Positions 1 through 6,266 of a stretch of DNA of 14,668 bases are shown here, piece by piece; within the stretch, counting starts at the first letter, position 1; every line of letters starts with the position of its first letter. The notes beneath the pieces were generated by a model. The model saw only the letters and a list, made by a program, of their open reading frames with translations. It had not been told where the DNA came from and made no database searches. Source of the stretch: JAFGIT01 sp016929465 [NCBI: Candidatus Coatesbacteria bacterium] (GTDB taxonomy: Bacteria; B130-G9); contig JAFGIT010000068.1 in the NCBI GenBank assembly GCA_016929465.1, positions 1 through 14,668 on the forward strand, given 5' to 3'. A program made the translations under genes and the position numbers.

Positions 1-401
1 CATTGAGTGAGTTCGCAGAGCAAAGGCGCATGACGGAATGCGTGCGTTTCCTGGGCGGGGTCGCGCACGATATGCTCCCGGTTCTCTATTCCGGGGCGAT
101 GGTCTTCGTGTTTCCGACGCTCTACGAAGGTTTTGGGCTTCCCCCGCTGGAGGCGATGGCCTCCGGGACGCCCGTCTGCCTGTCACGCATCCCGGTTCTC
201 GAGGAGGTTGCAGGCGATGCTGCCGCCTACTTCAATCCAGAAGACATCTTTGACATCGCCGACAAGCTCGTCTCGGTCCTCCTCGATTCAGAAAGACATA
301 AGGCACTTCGCGAAGCAGGCCTCGAGAGAGCGAGGAGATTCTCGTGGAGGCGCGCCGCTGAGGAAACACTGCGGGTTTACCGGGAAGTGCTTGGGCAATA
401 A
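1..401 (+). CDS. GT4-family glycosyltransferase, C-terminal part (5' truncated by window)
   Basis: This is the last ~133 codons of a retaining GT-B glycosyltransferase of family GT4 (group 1); the N-terminal acceptor domain lies outside the window. The donor-binding half is clear: FPTLYEGFGLPPLEAMASG contains the EX7E motif (E-GFGLPPL-E) that contacts the nucleotide-sugar, followed by GTPV. The C-terminal helices (SWRRAAEETLRVYREVL) are also typical of the family. Such enzymes transfer a sugar from a nucleotide donor during lipopolysaccharide, capsule or exopolysaccharide synthesis at the cytoplasmic membrane face. The specific sugar cannot be told. The stop codon at 399-401 is followed after one base by an ATG at 403, so the next gene was probably once translationally close. 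The family is certain; the role in surface glycan synthesis is inferred. Confidence 0.93.
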   Translation, partial: LSEFAEQRRMTECVRFLGGVAHDMLPVLYSGAMVFVFPTLYEGFGLPPLEAMASGTPVCLSRIPVLEEVAGDAAAYFNPEDIFDIADKLVSVLLDSERHKALREAGLERARRFSWRRAAEETLRVYREVLGQ

Positions 402-402
402 C

Positions 403-509
403 ATGTTTGAGACAGCAGCCGTGAAGAAACGCAACATCTCCGACCCTATTTCTCCCCAAACAAGCCGTCTCTCCTTGAATACAAACTCCACAACCCGTAT
501 CATCCTGAT
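403..509 (+). other. Coding-looking 5' extension of the pseudo-ATPase gene with frame break
   Basis: An ATG at 403, one base after the upstream stop, opens a frame reading MFETAAVKKRNISD. The gene's own frame is open from 411 to 509 with no ATG, GTG or TTG. From ~444 it reads PYFSPNKPSLLEYKLHNPYHPD, running straight into Met 510 and resembling the 'NPF...' segment that begins many archaeal-type ATPases. A single-base shift between ~421 and ~446 would join the two. This may be a true frameshift, a sequencing or assembly error, or a programmed shift. The alternative is that translation simply starts at 510. Confidence 0.45.
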
Positions 510-1805
510 ATGGGGATAGATAGACGGGATTCGGCGGCACTTTTCGATAGCATTGCTTCGTTCCGATCCGCGCTCGAGGCAACTCGGGCCGACGGACCGA
601 ATGTCCTCTTTATCACTGACGATTCGGCTCTGGAGCAGGTCCTGTGGGATGGGCTCCGCTTCATGGCGAGCGAAATGCCAGCTGTCTGCGCGTTCGTTGA
701 CCTCGGGAAGATGGCGCTTTCACCGTCGCTTCTTTGCAGTGCCTTCGAATTCGCCGTCACCTCGGCCCTGAGACAGGAAGATGCTGAGGCCACCTCTGCG
801 CCATGGCTGACGGCTTCGGTTTCGCTCGGAAATGCTGCGGACCGGCTGCAAAGCCGGATAAGGGGGCAGCTCAATTCCGCGATGGAGGCGCTCATGTCGG
901 CCGCATCCGATAGCGACAAGACACCGGTTCTGGTGCTCAGGAAGCTGACGGAGCTTCGAGCCCTCAAAAGCTACAAGGGCATCGATGACCTCTTTGCGAT
1001 CCTGGGCCGTCTCTTCGCGAAATTCTCTGAGCTCAGGATAGTTGTCATCGAGAAAGGGCTGAGCCATGAGGCGGTCTTAGAGGTCGTGGGCGCTACTCTC
1101 GGCAGGCCGAAGTTCGGGCCGATCATGCTGAGCAGCCTGTCGGAGAAAGAGGTCGCATCCGTGGCCTCGCTGGTCCTCGGGACCGGGCTCTCCAGAGAGG
1201 ATGCGCTGATGCTTCGCTCTCTGAGCTGTGGACGTCTCTCCTATCTGCTCTGGCTGTGTGATCAAGTCAATCGATCAGGCGCCTCGCTCGAACGAGATGA
1301 ACTGGTTTCGTGGGTCGCCGGAGCGCTGCTGTCTCCCAAATCAGACCTTTCATGCATGATTTGCTCCCGGATCGAGGAGGCCATATCTTCCGCGAGAGGC
1401 GACACCGCCCTGAGGCATATCCTGAGGATCATGTCATTCGAGGATGGGATGACCGCGACAGAGATAGCGGAGAAAATCGGGAGAAGCGTCCCCGCGGGCT
1501 ACGACTACGCCAATTGGCTCTTAAGGACGCTTCTTGTCAGAAAGGACGACACCCGCTATTCGTTCCGAGACCATCTGCTCAAGATATGGATCAGACTTGA
1601 TACCTTGGCATGCGGCCGCGCTGCGCCGGTCCCGGCTGAGCTCGCAGAGACGCTCGTTCTCGAGATGCTCGAATCGCAGCGAGTCGAGCCTCGGGAAGAG
1701 CCGCTCGAGTTGCTGGAGATGGTGCAGGAGGAGCCGTCACTGGAAGACGAGGAACATATTGAGGTTTTCAGGCCGCGAAGCGATGATATATTAGAGTTTG
1801 ATTGA
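510..1805 (+). CDS. Degenerate archaeal-type STAND/AAA ATPase-like protein lacking Walker A and B
   Basis: The 431-residue product has the layout of the archaeal-ATPase (STAND-like) family. An N-terminal alpha/beta region (~30-200) precedes a helical region and a winged-helix-like segment at ~305-365 (ATEIAEKIG, then YSFRDHLLKIWIRL, the family's usual 'F.Dp.lk.Wi' end). A Glu-rich acidic tail (~385-431) follows. The key ATPase residues are missing. The strand-loop-helix that should be the P-loop reads LFITDDSALEQVL (33-45), with no GxxGxGK[ST]. The Walker B position reads PVLVLRKLTEL (139-149), with Arg-Lys where Asp-Glu is expected. It is therefore probably a non-hydrolysing scaffold or regulator. 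ATG 510 is the only canonical in-frame start, but codons 411-509 also look coding (SLLEYKLHNPYHPD just before the Met matches the family's 'NPF' entry). The real N-terminus may thus be lost to a frameshift. Twenty-three bases separate it from the MNT gene. Confidence 0.75.
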   Translation: MGIDRRDSAALFDSIASFRSALEATRADGPNVLFITDDSALEQVLWDGLRFMASEMPAVCAFVDLGKMALSPSLLCSAFEFAVTSALRQEDAEATSAPWLTASVSLGNAADRLQSRIRGQLNSAMEALMSAASDSDKTPVLVLRKLTELRALKSYKGIDDLFAILGRLFAKFSELRIVVIEKGLSHEAVLEVVGATLGRPKFGPIMLSSLSEKEVASVASLVLGTGLSREDALMLRSLSCGRLSYLLWLCDQVNRSGASLERDELVSWVAGALLSPKSDLSCMICSRIEEAISSARGDTALRHILRIMSFEDGMTATEIAEKIGRSVPAGYDYANWLLRTLLVRKDDTRYSFRDHLLKIWIRLDTLACGRAAPVPAELAETLVLEMLESQRVEPREEPLELLEMVQEEPSLEDEEHIEVFRPRSDDILEFD

Positions 1806-1828
1806 TGCTGAAAAGAGGGCGATAAAGG

Positions 1829-2239
1829 GTGATGGACAATCTCTGCGAGCTGAGTGCGGTTACAGACATTCTCAAGAACAGCCGAAAGGTCGTGGCCGGA
1901 TATTTCATGCCGAGGAGCACCATGGAGAATTGCGGCGCGTCCGACCCGAGGCCCACGCTGGCGATACTCGCGCACCCCGGTCTCGCCGAGAAGGAGTACG
2001 ACGACCTTCGCTCGCGGATGCTGATTGAGCTGTCATGCGGCGATGATACTCAGAACCTGGATGTGCTCGTCCTCAACGATGCTCCCCCGGGGGCCAGGTT
2101 CGATGTGGTCTATCATTCGCAGGGGATATACTGCTCCTCGCGACCTGACAGGGCCGCCTTCGAGGAGCGTGCCATTATGGACTACCTGGATGCCAAAGCA
2201 ATCCGCGATCTGATGGGGCGCGATGAGAATGCAAATTGA
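1829..2239 (+). CDS. MNT-domain (MntA-like) nucleotidyltransferase homolog with degraded active site
   Basis: The 136-residue product matches minimal nucleotidyltransferases in its C-terminal half. LDVLVLNDAPPGARFDVV is the usual 'vDvv.Ln.app' strand-turn, then come QGIYCSSRPDRAAFEERA and a Y-L-D-A-K ending, all hallmarks of antitoxins that AMPylate HepT. The catalytic N-terminal motif GSX10DxD is not there: the region reads AGYFMPRSTMENCGASDPRPTLAIL (broken here as residues 23-47), with GY for GS and S-D-P-R for SDxD. Only D39 and the later D78 remain. It is probably catalytically dead, keeping the fold and partner contacts. The start is GTG 1829, or ATG 1832 directly after it. An AAAGGG purine run lies just upstream. 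Its 3' end overlaps the HepT-like gene by 17 bases, the usual arrangement for this pair. Confidence 0.72.
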   Translation: MMDNLCELSAVTDILKNSRKVVAGYFMPRSTMENCGASDPRPTLAILAHPGLAEKEYDDLRSRMLIELSCGDDTQNLDVLVLNDAPPGARFDVVYHSQGIYCSSRPDRAAFEERAIMDYLDAKAIRDLMGRDENAN

Positions 2240-2675
2240 CACTGACCCAACACAGCCGATGGATAGGATAGGCTATTACCTGAAGCAGATCGACGCAAAC
2301 AATGCCCTGCTCTTGAAGATTTCACAGAAGGGGCTCGATGTTTTCATCGAGGACGAGCTAGTCTTCAACGCGGGTTGTTTCCTGCTTCAGCGGTCAATCG
2401 CCGGGTGCATAAACCTCGGAATCCACATCATAACCACACATGACTTCCAGACTCCCGAGAGCTATGATGCCATTTTCGACACGCTTGCGTCGCGGGAGGT
2501 CATTCCTCTACAGCTTGCAGATCGGCTGAAGGGGCTGGTTGCGATAAGAAGCCAGTTGGTCAACCTCGATCCTGAGCTCGATACACTCACGGTTTTCAAC
2601 GCAATCAGGCACGAGCTCGTGAGCATACTCGCATTCGAGAAGCACATCCTGAACTGGCTCAGGCCGGCGATATAG
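2223..2675 (+). CDS. HepT-like (DUF86) protein lacking the RX4HXY catalytic His/Tyr
   Basis: The 150-residue all-helical product has the HepT/DUF86 pattern: long N-terminal helices (DRIGYYLKQIDANNALLLK), a central LQRSIAGCINLGIHII helix, and the helix that normally carries RX4-6HXY. Active HepT toxins read R-N-x-L-V-H-x-Y there. This one reads RSQLVNLDPELD, so R109 is kept but His is N114 and Tyr is D116. In characterised MntA-HepT pairs that Tyr is also the residue the antitoxin AMPylates. This copy therefore lacks both the RNase residues and the modification site, and its partner lacks the AMPylase motif. The start at 2223 overlaps the upstream gene by 17 bases; ATG 2229 or 2262 (MDRIGYY) are alternatives. 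It ends the cassette and faces the convergent cyclotransferase gene 42 bases away. The fold is confident; loss of activity is inferred. Confidence 0.75.
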   Translation: MRMQIDTDPTQPMDRIGYYLKQIDANNALLLKISQKGLDVFIEDELVFNAGCFLLQRSIAGCINLGIHIITTHDFQTPESYDAIFDTLASREVIPLQLADRLKGLVAIRSQLVNLDPELDTLTVFNAIRHELVSILAFEKHILNWLRPAI

Positions 2676-2717
2676 AGGCCCGTCAGGCTCGGCGGCCCGT
2701 GGCCCTCGCAGTATTCC

Positions 2718-3161
2718 TCAATCGCAGGTTTCGATCGCTTCGAGGCTGGCCGTGTATTCAGAACTCAGGCCGTGATACTTCGCGCCGTTGATCAAGTGGG
2801 CCATGTATGCCTTCGTGGGCTTGAATTCTCCCTCTTCGGTGGCCTTGTAGGTGAAGACCTCAATGATCTCCCCGGCGGGAAGCGTCACCCTGACATCCAT
2901 GCGGCTGTAGAAGCCCTCCGCAACGTTCTCGAATACGTCGAGCTTCACCGTGTCCTCATCGCTGATGTCGTAGGTTACGCCCTCGACTAGCTCCGTCTCG
3001 GACGGAATGACGTCCGCAACACCTCCGTTCCTGATATCGGAAAATCGCGTGAAGGCCAGGCGATGGTTCAAGAGGCTGGCCTTGGTGATGGTGATTGTGC
3101 TCGGGCAGCGCTTGCGCATCTGCTCGAAATCCATATTTGAGCCATAAGCGAAATATAACAT
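2718..3161 (-). CDS. Gamma-glutamylcyclotransferase-like protein (AIG2/GGCT fold)
   Basis: The 147-residue protein opens with MLYFAYGSNMD, the YGSN loop that binds the gamma-glutamyl substrate and gives the best start. An upstream in-frame Met at 3251 would add 30 low-complexity residues before this family-typical N-terminus and is rejected. The acidic catalytic residue of the family lies in VFENVAEGFYSR (E78 most likely, E82 the alternative), followed by the usual Y-x-R-x-x-V-x-V strand. Family members cyclise gamma-glutamyl peptides or gamma-glutamylamines to 5-oxoproline; the exact substrate is unknown here. It is the only complete minus-strand gene, divergent from thi4 across 182 bases and convergent with the HepT-like gene. 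A purine-rich stretch sits just upstream of the ATG, but no well-spaced Shine-Dalgarno is visible. Confidence 0.85.
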   Translation of the reverse strand: MLYFAYGSNMDFEQMRKRCPSTITITKASLLNHRLAFTRFSDIRNGGVADVIPSETELVEGVTYDISDEDTVKLDVFENVAEGFYSRMDVRVTLPAGEIIEVFTYKATEEGEFKPTKAYMAHLINGAKYHGLSSEYTASLEAIETCD

Positions 3162-3236
3162 CCCTCTTGCGCCCCTTCCGGTTTGGCCAGGGCTTTTAGT
3201 TTGCCACGGCGGCTCATCGAGTTCGGGCCCACGCGG

Positions 3237-3266
3237 TTGACTTCCAGGCACCCCGGCGATTAGATT
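3237..3266 (+). promoter_or_regulatory. Candidate sigma70-type promoter for thi4
   Basis: TTGACT (3237-3242) and TAGATT (3261-3266) are separated by 18 bases, matching 5/6 and 4/6 of the bacterial -35/-10 consensus. Transcription would start near 3273, giving a ~70-base leader to the ATG at 3344. No TPP-riboswitch core (CTGAGA...ACCTGA) is present in the leader. The match is by eye only. Confidence 0.4.
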
Positions 3267-3343
3267 ATGTTCCTGTAAATCTCGACCGTTGTCAATGAGT
3301 TTGAATCCACATAGCGACTAATCCGGAGAGCAAGGACCAATTG

Positions 3344-4126
3344 ATGAAGAAGGCCAGTATTGAAGTTGATGTCTCGCGCGCAATTCTCGATTCATACTAC
3401 CATGATCTCAGGGAGTGCCTGGTTAGCGATGTGATAATCGCCGGCGCCGGGCCTGCCGGCCTGACCGCAGCCTACTTGCTTGTGAAAGCAGGGCGAACCG
3501 TGACGATCATCGAGAAGAGGCTCTCGCCTGGGGGCGGCATCTGGGGGGGCGGCGCAACAATGAGCAGGGCAGTCGTTCAGGACTCCGCGATACCGATTCT
3601 GGATGAGTTTGGCATTCGATATAAGCCTGCCCAGGGAGACCTCTATACCATCGACACGATAGAGATGGCGTGCACCCTTTGCGGCTCCGCCATAAAGGCT
3701 GGTACGACGATGCTGAATCTGCACGAGATAGAGGACGTCTGTCTCAAAGATGGCCGTGTTAAAGGGGCGGTTGTCAATAGAAGCGTGCTGCACGAGATGT
3801 TCCCAATCGACCCGATAGTATTTCAATCCGAGATCGTGATCGACTCGACTGGCCACGAGGCCGCGGTAGTTCAGACACTTCGCAAGCGAGGCATCCTCAA
3901 AATCAAAGATGGCATACGACCTGACGGCAGCGCCTTTGGGGAGGACCCAATGGATGTCGAGGCCGGCGAGAGGTTCGTTGCCGCCAATGCGGGCGAGATA
4001 TTCCCCGGGCTCTACATTGCAGGAATGAGCGTTTGCACGTGCTATGGCGGCCCGCGGATGGGACCCATATTCGGCGGCATGCTCCTTTCCGGCAAGAGGG
4101 TCGCGGAGATGATCCTCGGCGAATAG
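3344..4126 (+). CDS. thi4: Thi4-family thiazole synthase / ribulose-1,5-bisphosphate synthetase-like, variant active site
   Basis: The 260-residue protein is a full-length Thi4: GAGPAG dinucleotide-binding loop (34-39), IIEK strand end with E57, PGGGIWGGG (62-70), and the C-terminal GGPRMGPIFGGMLLSGK. Thi4 makes the thiamin thiazole precursor from NAD and glycine. Yeast-type enzymes sacrifice an active-site Cys, while archaeal-type ones use free sulfide and have His there. By alignment to the Cys-M-D-P / His-V-D-P motif, this protein reads F-P-I-D-P, so the position is P154, neither Cys nor His. The following Asp (D156) and the TGH His (H171), which bind iron in the family, are kept. Extra cysteines occur as CTLC (110-113) and CTC (231-233). 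ATG 3344 is preferred over TTG 3341 because AAGGA lies seven bases upstream. It is divergent from the cyclotransferase, and no other thiamin gene is visible. Confidence 0.88.
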   Translation: MKKASIEVDVSRAILDSYYHDLRECLVSDVIIAGAGPAGLTAAYLLVKAGRTVTIIEKRLSPGGGIWGGGATMSRAVVQDSAIPILDEFGIRYKPAQGDLYTIDTIEMACTLCGSAIKAGTTMLNLHEIEDVCLKDGRVKGAVVNRSVLHEMFPIDPIVFQSEIVIDSTGHEAAVVQTLRKRGILKIKDGIRPDGSAFGEDPMDVEAGERFVAANAGEIFPGLYIAGMSVCTCYGGPRMGPIFGGMLLSGKRVAEMILGE

Positions 4127-4236
4127 CACCTTGATGAATAAGGAGGCAGGGCTTCGCAGGAATTCGGTCAGAGAAAGCGCGCATCGTCGTGACATCCTGA
4201 CCATTCGGAAATCGGCATTTATCAGAGGGCATCTCC

Positions 4237-5226
4237 TTGGGTGAGGCTCCGCTCGATCTATCGATCATCACCGTCGTATATGACGAGGCCACGGTCAAAG
4301 CGGCGGATGGCCTTCTGAAATCGGTCTTCAGGAGCCACTTCGACGGCTTATTCGAGATGATACTCGTCTCAAACGGCGCGCCTGATGATGTGCTTCGGCC
4401 GATATCCGATGGATACGATTGGCTGAGGATTCTCAGGTCAGACAGGAACCTTGGCTACGCGGGAGGCAATAACTGGGGCATGTTGAGGTCCCGCGGTCGG
4501 CTGGTTCTGCTTCTCAATCCAGACATAGTGGTCGAGCCTGATGCTCTCGCGAGGCTGGTCGAGTTCGTCGATTCGCATCCCGATATCGCTGGTGCAACCG
4601 GGAAGCTGTTAGGCGACGATGGGAAGGTGCAGGTCGGCTTTAACGTCCGCGGCCTTCCGACTTTCATGGCGGTGGTCTTCGACGCGCTTTTGTTTCATCG
4701 GGCGTTTGCATGGACTGGTCTCTTCAGGCACTACCTGGGGCGCGACTTCGACTATTCAAAGGCTCAGAGGGCGGAGCAGCCGGCCGGCGCGTGCCTTCTG
4801 GTCAGGCGCGAAATAATTGACCAGGTCGGTGTGATGGACGAGAGCTTCTTCCCCGTCTGGTATGAGGATGTTGACTGGTGCATGAGGATGCGGTCATATC
4901 AGCGCGAGCTCTGGTTCACCCCGGACGCTGTCTTCCACCATTCGGGGGCGGTATCGACCAAAGATTGGACGAAGGATTCTGCCACGCTTGCGAAATATCG
5001 GAACTTCGCCTATTTCTGCAAGAAGCATTTCGGCGGTCCCCTGTCGATTCTGGTCATTATCTCGATCGCCATCGGGATGCTGCTGCGATCGGGATTCGTT
5101 CTTCTTGGGATGCTGCTCAGAAAGGACCTTTCGAAGAGCGTCAAGAACTTCGGCGTAGGCGGATCGCGGGCTGCGCTCAAAGGATATATGAAGGTGCTCT
5201 GGCTATGTGTTCGGGCGAAGCTTTGA
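4237..5226 (+). CDS. GT2-family glycosyltransferase, rhamnosyltransferase-like (WbbL type)
   Basis: The 329-residue GT-A fold inverting glycosyltransferase begins LSIITVVYDEA and carries NLGYAGGNNWG (71-81), the NPD variant of the metal-binding DXD motif in LLLNPDIVV (91-99), and the catalytic-base region WYEDVDWCMR (209-218). H-H-S-G at 234-237 is the usual late motif. A hydrophobic segment at ~269-293 (LSILVIISIAIG...) anchors the C-terminus in the membrane, as in O-antigen and cell-wall rhamnosyltransferases. Donor and acceptor are not determinable. Translation most likely starts at TTG 4237: AGAGGG lies seven bases upstream, the frame is closed by a stop at 4198, and there is no ATG before the first core strand. 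It sits 46 bases before a second GT2 gene, suggesting one transcript for glycan assembly. Confidence 0.9.
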   Translation: MGEAPLDLSIITVVYDEATVKAADGLLKSVFRSHFDGLFEMILVSNGAPDDVLRPISDGYDWLRILRSDRNLGYAGGNNWGMLRSRGRLVLLLNPDIVVEPDALARLVEFVDSHPDIAGATGKLLGDDGKVQVGFNVRGLPTFMAVVFDALLFHRAFAWTGLFRHYLGRDFDYSKAQRAEQPAGACLLVRREIIDQVGVMDESFFPVWYEDVDWCMRMRSYQRELWFTPDAVFHHSGAVSTKDWTKDSATLAKYRNFAYFCKKHFGGPLSILVIISIAIGMLLRSGFVLLGMLLRKDLSKSVKNFGVGGSRAALKGYMKVLWLCVRAKL

Positions 5227-5272
5227 TTTTCATCGGACCTGGTTCTCCGGACCAATCTCCGGCCTCGATGCT

Positions 5273-6151
5273 ATGGTAAGCGTCGCAGTCATCATCGTCA
5301 CATTCAACTCGGAGAGAGAGATTCGCGCCTGTCTCGAATCGATATCGGCGCAGAATCTCGAAGATTACAGGGTGGTCGTCGTCGATAATGCGTCGTCCGA
5401 TGACACCGTAGGCGAAATCAGGCTGTCGAAAGCCGATTTGACGCTCATAGAGAACTCCACGAATCGCGGCTTCGCCGCCGCGTGCAACCAGGCCGCCTCG
5501 GCGGCGGATTCGGAGTTCATATTGCTCCTGAATCCCGACGCAAGGCTCTGCGATGGGGCCGTGAGCGAGCTGGTCTCGGCGATCAGATCCGAGGATGGGG
5601 CCGGGATAGCTGGCCCGAGGCTGCTCTCCGAGGACGGGAGGCTCCTCCCCTCTGCATATCGATTCCCGACGATATTTCAGGAGATCGCTTATCTGTTCAG
5701 GCTCAAACCGATACTCACGTCCGGGCCATTCAAAGCCATCTTCGGCAAGTTCCTCTCCCGCTGGTTCGGACAATTCGATCCGCACGACACGAGGCGCGTC
5801 GTCGACTCGGTGCTCGGAGCTTGCATGCTCATTCGGGGAGAATTATGGCGGGAGTTGAATGGCTTCAATGAGCGGTTTTTTCTCTTCTACGAGGAGAAGG
5901 ACTTCTGCAAGAGGGCGCTCGACGCGGGATACCGGACGATATTCGTTCCGGATGCACAGGCAATTCATGAGATTGGGGCTAGCTGCAGGTCAAATCCTAC
6001 CGAAACAGACATAATGAAGCGCGAGAGCATGATGAGGTACTACCGCAAGCACAAGTCGCTTTGCACCAACGTCGTGCTGTGGATTGCAGTCCTGCTGAGT
6101 AGCCTCTTCGCTACACGTTGCCGGATGTTTTCGCGATGCAGAAACGGGTGA
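5273..6151 (+). CDS. GT2-family glycosyltransferase (second of pair)
   Basis: The 292-residue GT-A enzyme is similar in layout to the preceding gene: MVSVAVIIVTFNSE start, VVVDNASSDDT (35-45), NRGFAAACNQA (64-74), and LLLNPDA (84-90) carrying the DXD-equivalent. The usual 'EDxDxxxR' catalytic segment is present as FYEEKDFCKRA, with E-E-K-D in place of E-D-x-D; this may be tolerated variation. A short hydrophobic stretch near the end (NVVLWIAVLLSSLFA) is a probable membrane anchor. The frame is open back to ATG 5207 inside the upstream gene, but the family's first strand begins right after ATG 5273, so that start is chosen. It probably adds a sugar to the same glycan as its neighbour. Substrates are unknown. 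Confidence 0.87.
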   Translation: MVSVAVIIVTFNSEREIRACLESISAQNLEDYRVVVVDNASSDDTVGEIRLSKADLTLIENSTNRGFAAACNQAASAADSEFILLLNPDARLCDGAVSELVSAIRSEDGAGIAGPRLLSEDGRLLPSAYRFPTIFQEIAYLFRLKPILTSGPFKAIFGKFLSRWFGQFDPHDTRRVVDSVLGACMLIRGELWRELNGFNERFFLFYEEKDFCKRALDAGYRTIFVPDAQAIHEIGASCRSNPTETDIMKRESMMRYYRKHKSLCTNVVLWIAVLLSSLFATRCRMFSRCRNG

Positions 6152-6164
6152 GAGTTCGTCGGGA

Positions 6165-6193
6165 TATTCAAACGCCCTATTGCCTGTTATATT
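6165..6193 (+). promoter_or_regulatory. Candidate extended -10 promoter for the dgt operon
   Basis: TGTTATATT at 6185-6193 is an extended -10 element (TG-n-TATATT). The -35 at 6165-6170 (TATTCA) is weak, as is usual when the -10 is extended. Predicted transcription starts near 6200, ~67 bases before the dGTPase ATG. It is placed in the only sizeable gap (115 bases) between the GT2 pair and the next gene block, so it would drive dgt and the two overlapping genes after it. Confidence 0.4.
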
Positions 6194-6266
6194 AAGTGGG
6201 GAATTGACCTTCATTGGGGCTGCGAGATTTCGAATTTACACGATCAGAGATTGAGAAGACCGCCAT

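Noticed and set aside
2676-2717. GC-rich repeats (GGCCCG.. / ..GGCCC) between the convergent HepT-like and cyclotransferase genes as a terminator
   Set aside because: No stable stem with a following T-run could be drawn on either strand.
3162-3251. 30-residue N-terminal extension of the cyclotransferase gene
   Set aside because: Pro/Gly/Arg-rich and precedes the family's normal N-terminus MLYFAYGSN; the shorter start is far more likely.
3267-3343. Possible TPP riboswitch before thi4
   Set aside because: The conserved CTGAGA and ACCTGA core elements are absent and the leader is only about 70 bases.
3392-4204. 270-codon minus-strand open frame opposite thi4
   Set aside because: Antisense shadow; thi4 motifs are intact and the shadow protein resembles nothing.
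4134-4244. 36-codon open frame (MNKEAGLRRNS...) between thi4 and the first GT2, its stop overlapping the GT2 start
   Set aside because: No ribosome-binding site, basic random-looking composition; a leader peptide is possible but unsupported.
5207-5272. Earlier in-frame start (ATG 5207) for the second GT2
   Set aside because: Adds 22 residues not matching the family and overlaps the upstream coding end; Met at 5273 directly precedes the first core strand.
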